33,058 nt of DNA from Welwitschia mirabilis (GCA_051453625.1 JBOZIK010000001.1:118054341-118087398), one strand, 5' to 3'. Positions 21,231 to 32,094 are shown, counted from the stretch's first letter. Numbers and translations are program-made. The notes: generated by a model not told the origin, from the letters alone.

Positions 21231-23342
21231 TCATAAGACTTCTTCCTTAAAATGGTGAATAAAATCTAACTCCACGCACCTCCACAATAAAAGAAGTAAC
21301 AACTAAAAAAGAAGAAGAGTTGACTTAAGAAGGTACTTCTAAGAAGTTCAAATAGCTAAAATATCACCCATTAAAGTCTATTATTAGAGATTTTATCTTA
21401 AAAATTTGAACAAGAAACTCTATTAAAAATTTATATGCCCACATTTGTCATGTCTCTTAAATTGAATCCAAAAATGTTAAAGAGGTAGAATCTATTGAAG
21501 AATGGATATTAATAATTCAAGATGAACTTTAATAATTCAAAAGAAATAATGTTTTAAAACTTATTGAAAAACCAAAAGACTGAGACATAATTAGAATACA
21601 ATGGATCTTTATGAATAAGTGTGATGAACAAAATAATGTGACTAAGAACAAGATAAGATTAGTAGCCTAAAGATACAACTAGATTGAAGGAATAGATGTA
21701 GAAGACACATTTGCTCCATCAGTTAGACTAGGTAGTGTTAGAGTGTTTCTATCTTATGTAGCCTTNNNNNNNNNNNNNNNNNNNNNNNNNNNNNNNNNNN
21801 NNNNNNNNNNNNNNNNNNNNNNNNNNNNNNNNNNNNNNNNNNNNNNNNNNNNNNNNNNNNNNNNNNNNNNNNNNNNNNNNNNNNNNNNNNNNNNNNNNNN
21901 NNNNNNNNNNNNNNNNNNNNNNNNNNNNNNNNNNNNNNNNNNNNNNNNNNNNNNNNNNNNNNNNNNNNNNNNNNNNNNNNNNNNNNNNNNNNNNNNNNNN
22001 NNNNNNNNNNNNNNNNNNNNNNNNNNNNNNNNNNNNNNNNNNNNNNNNNNNNNNNNNNNNNNNNNNNNNNNNNNNNNNNNNNNNNNNNNNNNNNNNNNNN
22101 NNNNNNNNNNNNNNNNNNNNNNNNNNNNNNNNNNNNNNNNNNNNNNNNNNNNNNNNNNNNNNNNNNNNNNNNNNNNNNNNNNNNNNNNNNNNNNNNNNNA
22201 CATAAACCAAATCATTTTTATAACTCAAAAATGCTTTTTTATGTTTCGAAGCAAGCTCGAAGGGCTTGGTATGAAAACTAGTAACATGTCTTAATAAAAA
22301 TGGTTACACTCATGGAGCTGTGAATAAAACTTTGTTTATCAAAAGTCTTAAAAAGGATTTTATCATCATTAAAATCTATGTAGATAACATAATTTTTAGA
22401 GCATCAAACAAAATTATCTTAAAAGAATTCACTAGATTTATGATAACACATTTTGAAATGAGTGTGCTTGGTGAAGTTTGAATGTTTCTTGGTCTTAAAA
22501 TCAAATAAACAAAACATATAATTTTTATATCTCAATCCAAATACTTAAGGGACTTGATCAAATAATTTAAACTAGAAAATACAAAATCAACTAACATACC
22601 TATATCAACATCATGGAAGGCCAGTTTTTATGGTCATGAAAAATTTGTGAACCAAAAACTTTATAGAAGAATGATAAGAAGTCTATTATATTTAACTACA
22701 AGTAGACCTGATATAATTTTTAGTATTGCCATTTGTGTTAGATATCAGAATCAACCAAAGGAATCATACCTTTAAGGTCTCAAAATAATCATAAGATATA
22801 TAAAAGGCACAAGTAGCTATGAATTGTAGTATTCTATACAAACTTCATTTGAACTTGCAAGTTTTAGTGATGTAGATTAGGTTGGTTATAAAGATGATAG
22901 AAAGAGCATCGGTGGAAATTGTTTTCTTTCACGACCATACTTGGTAGGATGAAAAAGTAAGAAATAAAAATCTATCTTATTTTTCATAATAGAAGCATAA
23001 CATATAGCAATAGGGAATTGTTATACCCATCTTCTATGAATGAAGGAAATGCTCAAAGACTTTATAGTAAATTTTGAGTAAATTCCAATTTTTCGTGATA
23101 ATACTAGTACAATTAATATCTCAAAAAATCCTATTCAACATTCTCAAACTAAACACATTGAATTAAGATATCATTTTCTTAGATATTAGTTGAAAAAAGG
23201 TAACATTTCCATGAATTTTATAAGTACTAATAGACAACTAGCTGATATTTTCATAAAACCTCTAAAGTTTGATAACTTTTTAAGACTTCATCATGAACTA
23301 GAGGTTGTTTCTTCATCCTTGAACTTAAGGCAGGGTGATTAA
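21231..23342 (+). pseudogene. Element C: reverse transcriptase and RNase H
   Basis: Blocks in order: IIRIQWIFMNKCDEQNNVTKNK (split by frame), RLVA-stop-RYN-stop-IEGIDVEDTFAPS at 21655-21720 with both stops at family Gln positions, a 434-N gap, then the thumb. The active site reads YVDN at 22377-22388 (YVDD with the last Asp changed to Asn). RSLLYLTTSRPDIIFSIAI is at about 22677-22733; SSYELxYS, FSDVD and a weak EAxxIA block belong to RNase H; ADIFIKPLKFDNFLRL near 23240-23290 ends it. Stop at 23340. Before it, 21231-21560 is the variable integrase-RT linker with a KYHPLKSIIRD segment. About a dozen stops lie after the gap. Confidence 0.85.
21766..22199. other. Assembly gap, 434 N, inside reverse transcriptase
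   Basis: The gap lies between the FAPS block and the thumb region. Its length roughly fits the missing fingers and palm blocks. Flanks do not repeat. Confidence 0.95.
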
Positions 23343-23723
23343 CTGAATGTTAGATCTAGTTAAATGGATTTAAAAAATAAGTTAGTCAAATGTATTTTCA
23401 TCTAGTTACTTGGTCTCTTCCAGATTAATCCAAACTAGTAGGGTCAACTAGACTAAGGTCCTGATTAATTAAACCTAGAAATTTTTATGAATCAAGTCTT
23501 ATCGTATCAACTAGATCAGAACTTGGTTGATCAAACCTATAGGATTATAGTGTGGAAGATAGGTAATGGACCTAATTTTTTCTTAAATCTAACTTGATCA
23601 GATCTCTTTATAAAATCTTGTGGATCTTTAATCTTCCTCATTCACATCTATCCACCTTTCTCTCTTAGTTCTAGTTGTTTCTCTCCATTTCTTTTACCTC
23701 TAGATATTTCCATGTACTTTTAA
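23343..23723 (+). promoter_or_regulatory. pol-ORF3 spacer of element C with GTCGAC-like motifs
   Basis: Non-coding. At 23438-23545 there are four copies of the LTR C motif: GGGTCAACTAGACT (23441), GATTAATTAAACC, GTATCAACTAGATC (about 23504) and GGTTGATCAAACC (about 23525). A TATAAA at about 23612 and a pyrimidine-rich stretch (23630-23710) lie between them and the ORF3 ATG. This resembles a small promoter plus leader; that reading is inference. Confidence 0.5.
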
Positions 23724-24784
23724 ATGATAGAGGATTCCTTAAGAAGATCTTATAAGAAGGACACAGCTAGCAATGATCTAGAGTATTTTTACTTTCAAAT
23801 GTTAGATAAAGATTTAGATAAGTTTTTAAAGAAGTTTGAGAAAAATCGTATCTGTCAAAAAAGGCTTATTGCTTTTGAGAAGCTTACAGAACTAAGAGAT
23901 ATGGTAGGTTTTTTAAATAAACTTGATTTGTATTATTTTATTTATGTGTTTAGGTTAGTGTACCCTTTTCTTACTCGTATGTCTTATTGTAATGCTTCTT
24001 TTAATGTTAATTCCTCCACACTAATAATCCTTATTTTTGGTAGAAGGATTAGGATTACTACAGATCTATACCCTCACTCACAACTCTTTATAGAGGATAT
24101 TATTAGGAGTTTTAGCCCTTGCATGATTTCATGAAGGATAAGGAAAAGATCACTAAGGAGCTCTATGATAAATTCATTTGATGGAAAACCATCATTTCTA
24201 CTTTCTAATTTACCCCAAAGTACCACTTCCTTCATTTGGTTTTTACATACAATTTCTTACCTCTTATGGGTCATCATGATAAGACCTCCAACTATAGGAC
24301 TTATTTATTATATTTAGTAGGAACTAGTCATTCTATTAATTCTCCTATCATTATTCTTAAAAATATGATCTCTCAATTGGAGTATTATAAAACTAGGACT
24401 CTTTCGTACTCTATTTTAATTGCAAATATCTGTCATCATTTTAGAGTTTAGTTACACCCCAGACTAGAAACTTTAAATTCTATGTCTATTATTAGGCATT
24501 CAACCCTGTCCTGCATGTACAATTTCTCTTGTTTAAAGAAATCTTCTAAGTCTCCTTCTTTAAAGAAGACCTCTCCTGAAAGAACTCTTTCGTATCTAAA
24601 GATGTTGGATTCTCGCACTCAGCACATGAAAGAGGCTCTCACTAAAGCAGGGTATGAGGTTGCTAACACTTCTAAGGAAGTTAGCAGCTCTACTCAAAAG
24701 GTAGTTGAAGAAGAAGAGGAATAAGAAGACCCATATTTTGAAGAAGAATCTGAGAAGAAATAAAAAAAGGAAGAATCAAATTGA
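23724..24784 (+). pseudogene. ORF3 of element C: putative plant transposon protein-like
   Basis: ATG at 23724 opens 132 codons without a stop. They include KRLIAFEKL, VGFLNKLDLYYF, the VYPFLTRMSYCNASF block (counterpart of the family's YPxLVRxFYANL) and a GRRIRITTDL block. A frameshift near 24120 moves to another frame, which runs to the final TGA at 24782 with internal stops at 24179, 24206, 24449, 24722 and 24761. This second part has FTYNFLPLMGHHDKTSNY, a YLLYLVGTSHSINSP segment and ISQLEYYKTRTLSYSILIA, matching the second half of the same plant domain (hydrophobic NLPxxIxxHM and LPYGxLIxxI blocks). The C-terminus has a coiled-coil-like LDSRTQHMKEALTKAG and a long acidic Glu-rich tail. About 350 residues in all. 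Function unknown; not similar to an envelope protein. Confidence 0.75.
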
Positions 24785-25252
24785 TTTCTTATTATTTCTT
24801 GTTATTTTCTAATTGTTCTTCTATTTTTATTTTTCTCTTCTTTATCATTAATATCAAAATAGGGAGAAATAGTACTTGTATTATTAGTTGTTATTAGTTG
24901 TTCTCAATAGTACTTATCAATTATTCTTAGTTATAGTTATTCTCTTATAAGTATCTTTCCATTGTACTACATAAAACTAATTAATAGAAATGCATTTGAT
25001 ATCATTTTTTCTTATTCATTAATGCATATTACATCTGCCATAAACCATGATTTTGCCACATCTATTAATGAATATCATATGTCTTATAAACTATACTTCA
25101 AATTACTTATATATATGACCCTTTTTGGAAAACCATTATGAATGCTTAATTTGGATAAAAAGCTCAATAATCTTTTATAAATCTAATAGGCATTTCATAA
25201 GGAGGATTTTTTCAATTAATATTTTTAACTAAATATAGTTTATCATTAATGT
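24785..25252 (+). other. 3' non-coding region of element C
   Basis: AT-rich with no frame. A short direct repeat TTATTAGTTG occurs twice at about 24881-24901. It leads to the polypurine tract. Confidence 0.6.
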
Positions 25253-25262
25253 GAAAGGAGGA
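25253..25262 (+). other. Polypurine tract of element C
   Basis: GAAAGGAGGA, three bases before the 3' LTR, closely matching the tract of element B (AAAAGGAGGA at 11021). Confidence 0.85.
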
Positions 25263-25265
25263 TAT

Positions 25266-26473
25266 TATTAAGTTATAATTTACTAAGTTAATTTTAAACC
25301 AATATTTTTTGGTATATCAAAATGTGATGTATTCTTTACAAAAAATATTAATCCTTATAGGTTAAAAGTAGCAAAGATGTGTTACTAGCCTTACCTAAAC
25401 CTGACAAGTTACAGTTCCTCAAAGGGATTAACTGAACTTATACTAAGAAGTGTCAAAACCAAATTAATGAAGGGTCAACTAGATTCTTGAGGGATTGACT
25501 AGATCTGTATAATAATTTTTCACATCTAATCATTAAGGAGTCGATAGGATTTCTAAGGAGTTGACTAGATTTGGAGTAAAAATGTTTTCATATTTTATCA
25601 TCAAGGGGTTAATTCAATTCATAATGGGTTGACCAAACCTAGGCTAAACATGTTGTTTTACACTTTTCTTCATAAGGGATTAACCAGACCAAAATGTGAT
25701 TGAATAGATCCTAGATGGGATTGATTCAACATGGAGATGTAAAGATAACAGATTAACCAAAAAAGATGAGGGTGACCAACTTTAGTGATAACACTTAATG
25801 GACTTGACTAGAAAATTTAGGGATTCAACTGATCATGACAGAAATGGGATTTTTCTAGTGATTACCCTCTTATTTTTATCGATTGAAAATTAGATCTACT
25901 TGTAAAACAATAAAATGTATCTTTAATAGATTTCTTAGTTATCAAAATCATTACATCTATCCTACTTGATCGAAAATCAAATAAGCATTTTTTTTAATTA
26001 CAAGTCTAGTACTTAATTAGTTTGCAGTGTACGTACTTAAATTTGTGATATCATCTTTGATAGTTTAGTGCTATTGTCATTATACTTTAGGTCTAGTAAA
26101 GCCTGTGCATTGTAGCATACTATTGACATTAAAAAGCATTCTCTAGAAAGCTTGAAACCAAGCCTTTAAAAAGCCCAATTGTAAAAGGTTATAGATGAAC
26201 CTAAAATACCTAGAAAGTAAGTAATAAAGATCTAGATCAGTCTTGGATAGAAGTTGATTACCGAGAGTGGAGTAGGGGGTTTCCCACACCACTATAAATC
26301 ATGATCGATCTCCATTAGTATTTTCTTTTTTCAATTATTTTCTTTTAGGTTATTTTTATTATTTCATATGCACAAATATTTTTAGTATTCAATACTTGTG
26401 ATGATAGCTTTTGAATTTATTTATGTTTAAATCCTATGTACACACCTCCTCCTCTAGGGTTATAGATTCTTTA
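25266..26473 (+). repeat. 3' LTR of element C
   Basis: Aligns with 16943-18145 from its first bases (TG decayed to TA) to its last (CA decayed to TA), with differences in almost every 15-20 bases, mainly transitions. It carries the GTCGAC-like array at 25421-25830. Confidence 0.85.
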
Positions 26474-28299
26474 GCAAAACCTTATGTAATATTTGTGAAG
26501 TTCATCATAATTGCCCCTACAGAAAGAATAATAGTAGCTATTTGCTTAGTCTATTTTGTTCATTGTACTACATACAAATAATTTTTCAATGAAGAGTATT
26601 ATAATTTATTAATTAACTTTGATTTTGATTAAATTCTTAGTTCCAAAATTTCTAACCTTCTTTTTTTCCCATTTTAACATCTGATCCTTTAATTTCTTCT
26701 TGATTTTGAACTTCATTGATACATCTTATAACTATAATACTCATATGTTTTAGCATCCATAATATAGATCTATTTCATTAATTCTTAAAGTCATAAAAAA
26801 ATACTTTTTCCTTTTCAAATGATCTTCTCAAGCTAGTTAAATTTTGCACTCATGAATTACAAGCTCTTAATTTCTTAACTTTATTGATTAGTAAATTCAT
26901 TATCAAGGTTATCATGACATCCTTATAAATGTTATTTCTATTTCCTACTATGTCATCTTAGGATTTTTCATTATAGTTAGGGGATTTTTTTTTTTATTTC
27001 TGTTTAACTTCCCAAATATAGCATTTACTTTATCTATGACTCATGATAACATGAAAAGCTTAACATTTAAATCAAGTACTTTGAGCTAGATTTGAATGTT
27101 GATGATGTTAATTATTTTATGTTATTATGGCTAAATTTTATTACAAAAAACTAATTTTTTATATATACCTATGTTCTTATCAAGCTTTAGGCTCAATTGT
27201 AGATTCATGAACAAGGAGCTAAAGGACTACTAAGTAGGTTAGGCATTGATGCCAATTTAAGGAGTGGTGATGTCAGTTACTATGCAAAGGATAAGTTAAG
27301 CCTTAAATTCCTATGTTTTCTTAGTGGAAACAATTTGTTTAAATGATAGCCAAATTAATTGCTAAACCACAAATGTTTTCTATAATAAAATCCCTTAAAT
27401 TATGTTTCATGACTAAAGAATAACTCTATTAGTCCTTATAAATACTAATTTGTAATCATAAATTGGCCTGTAAATAGCCTACTTTGGTTCAATTAAATTA
27501 ATTCATTATTAAATTAATACAAAAAATTTAATTTAGCTTTTCATCATGAGTTCTTTCTAGACATTCTATTAGGAATGGACTAGCTTTTAAATTGACATAA
27601 TATTTCTCATATTAGCATTGAGTGATTTTAATAATTGTATGCTTTTACTCATTTGATAATAAAGTGTCACATGTTTTTTCTTGATTTATTTCTTTGATAT
27701 CATGATGTGATTAATTCATACTTATTATGCTTATAATTTACTAAGGCATGTTAAGTATTTTTGAATTTCATGTGTGATTCTTCTTGTTTGCATTTTAGTT
27801 TTATAACTTAAATCTTTATTTGTTGAATCTTAAGTAAAACCTACTTTTTGTACTTACATATTCTTGCTATGAAGGCTAAAGTGACTTGGATACATCATCA
27901 ATACTCATAAGATGAATATGATTATGCCACTATGCTTGAGCTTAATTGATAACCTTAACATGAATCATTGAACTTAAGGAATGAAGCTATATAACCCTAG
28001 TAAAATAATCTTTCTATCTTAGAAAAGATCATGCTAAATCTTGAAGCTATGTCACATTCTTAAGCTTTCTTATAAATCTTAAACAATTATAGTCATTTTT
28101 ATTATGCTTGCTTAAGTTATAGTTTACCACATCTCTCTATGAAAGAAAGATATTGAGACTGTACTACAAAAGCAGGTCCTAGTTTTGTTTGAAAATATTT
28201 GGATTTGATTATGCAAGACTTATATCTTTATGACAATCTTGTATATTATCATACATTAGCAACAGATACAAATCTATCTAAGTTACAATACAAATAGCA
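26474..28299 (+). repeat. LTR of Ty3/gypsy element D (left end not determined)
   Basis: No protein-coding similarity. The right end is fixed by CA at 28298-28299, just before the primer site. A weak TATA-like CTTATAAATACT lies at about 27435. I could not find a convincing TG start; the first few hundred bases after element C may be older target sequence. Confidence 0.45.
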
Positions 28300-28302
28300 T
28301 TT

Positions 28303-28320
28303 TGGCACCTTTGTCGAGGA
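28303..28320 (+). other. Primer binding site of element D (tRNA-Asp type)
   Basis: TGGCACCTTTGTCGAGGA matches 14 of 18 bases of TGGCGCCGTTGCCGGGGA, the site used by plant Athila/Tat Ty3/gypsy elements. Two of the four differences are G-to-A and one is C-to-T. Confidence 0.75.
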
Positions 28321-29585
28321 TAGTAACATGGTAACTATAGTAGGGCATGCAAAAAATTCACATGACTATATACTTTTTGATACTTTTTTTTGGTCTTATT
28401 TATATTAATTATTTTCTTTAGTTTTCCTATCTTAATTTCTTTTCTTTTCTTCCAATGAGTGGTCCATCATCTAAGTGGTACTCCAATCAAGTTTTTTCCC
28501 TTTTCTTTTTCTCACTAGTGGATTGGTATTAATTATGTCTAGAACTTAATTGATAGAACCTAATCTAGTTATTTCTTTTTTTCTTTTCTTTTTTTTAATT
28601 TTTTTCTCTATTTCATTTCCTCATTAATGGATTAGTGTTGATCAAGCCTAACACTAAATTAATAAAACTTGATCTGGTAACTTTTTCTATTTGTTCTTTT
28701 ATTTCTTTCTTTTTCTTTTTATTCTTTTCCTCTTCTTTCTTTTTCTACAAATATTGTTTGGAATAGCATATAATATCTATATCAAATCTTTTTGTAAGGG
28801 CTTATATTTTATAGGTTTGAATAAAAAACAAGAAAAACAATAAACGAAATTCTTTTTTATCTCTATTTCTCTCTCTATCATATTCCTATATCCTCTTTTT
28901 TTCTCTATCTTAGGAGATTTCCTCAGTAGGTACTTGAACATAAATTTGAAAAGAGTTATCATTAGTAAAGCTTAGGGATGTTCTTTCATATATGCTTTTT
29001 TATTTTTTCATCATTATTTCTTCACATTATATATTGGTTAGCTTTTACATTTTTCACATTTTGCCTTTTCATTATTAATGCACATTCTTAACCTATCTTA
29101 GTTGTAACAATGTATATTTCCAAACTATCTATCATTCTAAGTTTTATATAATTATCTTTGATTGAACTAAGTTTAGAAAACCTGATGTCATTAACCTTCC
29201 ATAATAAAACTTCTTCATATTTTTGAAATCAAACTTATGTAACTATCTGATATCTTTTACAACTTGCATGCATCTAGGAACTTGATTTTTACTAACTATT
29301 TTGTTATGTTACATGAACTATAAATGTGTATCTAATGGTTAGACTACATTAAATCTCTATTAATCCTAAAATAGATCATGAGTTAGATCATAAGGATAAT
29401 TCTATTCCTAGAGGATGTCCAAATGAGAGATCTTAAGAAAATCCAAACAACCTATTTGCTTTTTAATTTCATAACTATAGAAGAAACTTTAATCTCAACT
29501 AACATAGATACACTTTGAAAGAATACCTTTAATCATAATGTCTAGACACATCTCCATGTATTGTTCAACCTCCTAGTCTAGATAA
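28321..29585 (+). other. Pyrimidine-rich leader of element D
   Basis: Long untranslated leader. 28440-28760 is rich in T and C runs and contains two imperfect copies of a unit of about 110 bases (GGATTGGTATTAATT at 28519 and GGATTAGTGTTGATC at 28629). No frame is credible here on either strand. 28960-29580 is featureless AT-rich sequence. Confidence 0.5.
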
Positions 29586-29589
29586 AGTT

Positions 29590-30990
29590 AATTTCAAACT
29601 AAAAATCATTTAACTACTTTCACATTTTCATGATCTGAAGTATGAAGATTCCTACTATACTTTATAGAATTTGAATGTGTGCTCTCAACATTTCCTTAAA
29701 GGAATCACATAATGGACATACTTAGGTTTATTATATTAACTTTTTCCTTTAAAGAAAAAGCAAAATATTAGCTATACACCTTGAAATCTATTTCCATGAC
29801 AACTTGAGTAGAAGTTAATAAAGCTTTTATTAGGAAATTCTTTCCTAGTTAGAAGACCAATTTGATCAGATATGAGATAATGAACTTCCAATAAAAATAT
29901 ATTAAAACTTTATTCCATATATTAAAAAGATTTAAGAATCTACTTCTTAATTTTTCTTAACATGGATTTGAGTAAGTAGAATCATAGGCCTCTTTCATAA
30001 ATGCCTTTTGTCTAATCATAGACAACTTGTAGAGATGATGTGTAGAGATAGTTGCCTAGACTTAGAAATTAATTAAGTATGGGCTTTTCTTAAGATCATA
30101 ACTTAAATTTTAAAGTATTAGACAAATCCCAATGAGCCCACATAGTCACAATGACCTATCAAGGCCATTAGAATCTTTAAGATTCTAAATAATGCTAAAG
30201 TCAACTAAAGTTAGATGAATTTTTAAAAATGATTGAGTCTCTTAGCATAACTCCTAATTCATTAATTCATTACTTGACTATAACATTTTTCTTATAGACA
30301 CGTATAAAATAATAGAATGTCCATCTATCCTTATGTTTTTAAATGTAGTAAAAGAGCAAGTAAACGTTGTGATACAACAATGACAAAACAAATGAGAAAA
30401 TGACTCCTACTCTAACACTTATGATTATGAATGGAGAAACCATCATAATTTCTTATTAAAGCAAGATAGTCCTAACTAAGGATTAACTCTCTAACCTAAA
30501 AACCAAAATACTCCCTTAATTTTCAACTTCATCTAAGATACATTTAAAGACTTTATATAATTCAAACAACATATCAACACCCTGTAACCACATTTCAACT
30601 AACAAACCTCTTCAACATTGCAAAATTTAGAATAGTATATGCATCAGTTAAGTCAAATCACTACACGCATCCTTATGTTACTAAACTAATGTGAGAAGGG
30701 TAAGCTTCTTATTAGATATGAGCCTAATCTTGGAAGTTGTAGATTAATATAATATTCATATATTAAAGAAATTAGGGATATCCATTTGAGTAGTAGTAAT
30801 GAAATCAACAAGGAGGCAAAAAGGAAACAACCCCAAGAATAAGCAAGTTTAACAAATTAAATCTAAAAATGAGAAAGAATTAGAAAAGAAGTAGGAGATA
30901 GAAAAAGATACTCTAACTTATAAATAATCACTACTTTTCCTCAATAAATTAGAAGATATGAATTAGCTAATAAACAATAAGAAGAACTTG
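29590..30990 (+). pseudogene. Element D: Athila-like Ty3/gypsy gag
   Basis: Pieces in several frames match plant Athila-type gag (retrotransposon gag family). From 29590: NFKLKII-stop-LLSHFHDLKYEDSYYT ('IxLLPxFHGLxxEDP'). At 29725-29850: FSFKEKAKY, then an MTT-stop-VEVNKAFIRKFFPS block ('FPFSLKxxAKxWL' and 'TWxEMxxxFLxKFFP'). Around 29920: RFKNLLLNF and HGFE ('WERFKDLLxxCPHHGxE'). At 30399-30452: NDSYSNTYDYEWRNHHNF, the conserved 'NDPxSNTYNPGWRNHPNF' segment near the gag end. Trp and Gln positions are again frequent sites of stops. It would form the particle shell; dead. Confidence 0.8.
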
Positions 30991-31555
30991 AGATTTTTAA
31001 GAAATCTAAAATTAACATTCCTCTTTTAGAAGCAATCGAATAATTACCCTCATACACCAAATTCTTGAAGGATGTATGTACTGTTAAGAGGAGGATGAAT
31101 GTATAGATTAAAGCCTTCTTTGCCTATTAAACTAGTGCTATTATTAAAAATCAAATTCTTTTAAAATAGAAATAATTAAGATGCCCAACCATAGCTATCA
31201 CAATTGAAAATAATGCTTAAATCAAGATTTGCTAAATTTAGGAGCTAGTATCAATCTCTTGGCTTACTTCTTCTATAAAAAGCTTGGCTTAGGTGGCCTT
31301 AGAAATACAATTCTTCAATTGCAACTAGTAGATAGCTCTTGAAATATATTAAGATCATATATAAGATGTTATTATTTAAGTATAAAATTATTAATTTCCT
31401 ATATACTTTGTAATTTATAGATGAAGACAACACTTAACCACATAGTTCTTGTCATCTTAGGAAGAACCTTCGTCATTCCTTCTAATGCTTTGATAAACTA
31501 TAGAAATGGTATTATGAAGATTTCTTTAGCAACATGACTATAAAGCTTAATTTGT
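30991..31555 (+). pseudogene. Element D: Ty3/gypsy aspartic protease, truncated downstream
   Basis: From 31014: NIPLLEAIE-stop-LPSYTKFLKDVCTVKRR, the conserved 'IPLxxAIxQxPxYAKFLKDLCTxKR' block just before plant Athila-type protease; the stop is at the Gln. Then RCPTIAITI, and an active site reading LNLGASINLLA near 31232-31264, in which the catalytic Asp of DLGAS is Asn (AAT, 31235-31237). GLGGL and VILGRTF (about 31447) close the domain. A frameshift separates the two halves. Reverse transcriptase should follow but the sequence is replaced by an LTR at 31559. Confidence 0.8.
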
Positions 31556-31905
31556 TTATGTCACGTCCCAAATTTTAAGACTAAAGATTAAATATTTTAA
31601 GGCTAATAATTCATGTTTTCTTTTATTTCTAATAGTATTATTTTGTGATTTGGCTTATGCATTACTCATTTTGGAAAATGTCAATGAGTTATGGATATGA
31701 ACTTGAAATTATTTTGAATAAAGATGCTTATTGTATAAAGTTATTATTTTTATCAAAACTGCTATCATGTTATGGAATGTTTTACTTACTGCTAATGTCT
31801 CATTGTTATTAATTATATAAGCTTAATTGTTGTTTATTCTTTTCTCGGTGGCTGACAAGGTAACGGAAATTCCCATCATATAACTGCCTTCATTCATGAT
31901 ATTTT

Positions 31906-32015
31906 GTCTTCATATGCAAGGAATCTTTACCAATCTTCATTTGTCTTCATATGCATGGAATCCTTGCCAACTTTTATTTTGTCCTTATATTCTTATGACT
32001 CTTTGCATTTCACCA
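31906..32015 (+). repeat. 37-bp tandem repeat in LTR E, first copy
   Basis: GTCTTCATATGCA units start at 31906 and 31943, and a diverged GTCCTTATATTC unit at 31981. The second LTR copy has the same set at 32481, 32518 and 32555, exactly 37 bases apart. Confidence 0.8.
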
Positions 32016-32024
32016 AACTTTGAT

Positions 32025-32033
32025 TATAAATAG
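32025..32033 (+). promoter_or_regulatory. TATA box, LTR E first copy
   Basis: TATAAATAG followed by a C- and T-rich stretch, a textbook plant core promoter arrangement. Confidence 0.7.
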
Positions 32034-32094
32034 GACCCTCCTTCGTCTTTTTCCTTACTTTCAATTATGGAGAACCCTTGATACCGAGTCTTGG

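Larger units (their letters stand above)
16943..26473 (+). mobile_element. Element C: near full-length Ty1/copia retrotransposon with extra ORF3
   Basis: A 9.5-kb unit with two matching LTRs (16943-18145 and 25266-26473), a primer binding site just inside the first, gag, protease, integrase, reverse transcriptase and RNase H in copia order, a 380-bp spacer, ORF3, and a polypurine tract before the second LTR. Integrase before reverse transcriptase identifies Ty1/copia. Size, long LTRs, a coiled-coil gag tail and an ORF after pol place it near the Maximus/SIRE lineage (inference). The LTRs differ at many positions, so it is old. No clean 5-bp target duplication is visible: TAAAA on the left, GCAAA on the right. 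Two N runs (18736-18835, 21766-22199) interrupt it. Confidence 0.85.

Noticed and set aside
18210-23342. Altered genetic code with TAA/TAG read as Gln
   Set aside because: Many stops do fall at Gln, but Trp positions are also stops, catalytic residues are mutated, frameshifts occur, and normal CAA/CAG codons coexist. The chloroplast psbT and plant element families point to an ordinary plant nucleus. Deamination explains all of it.
16938-26478. Target-site duplication of element C
   Set aside because: TAAAA on the left and GCAAA on the right do not match; too degenerate to call.
28777-28962. Minus-strand 61-codon frame
   Set aside because: Reverse of the T-rich leader of element D; Lys/Phe-rich composition with no similarity or context.
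30168-30188. 10-bp perfect inverted repeat (TTAGAATCTT / AAGATTCTAA) as a hairpin or terminator
   Set aside because: AT-rich, one-base spacer, inside decayed gag D. Expected by chance in 33 kb of AT-rich DNA.
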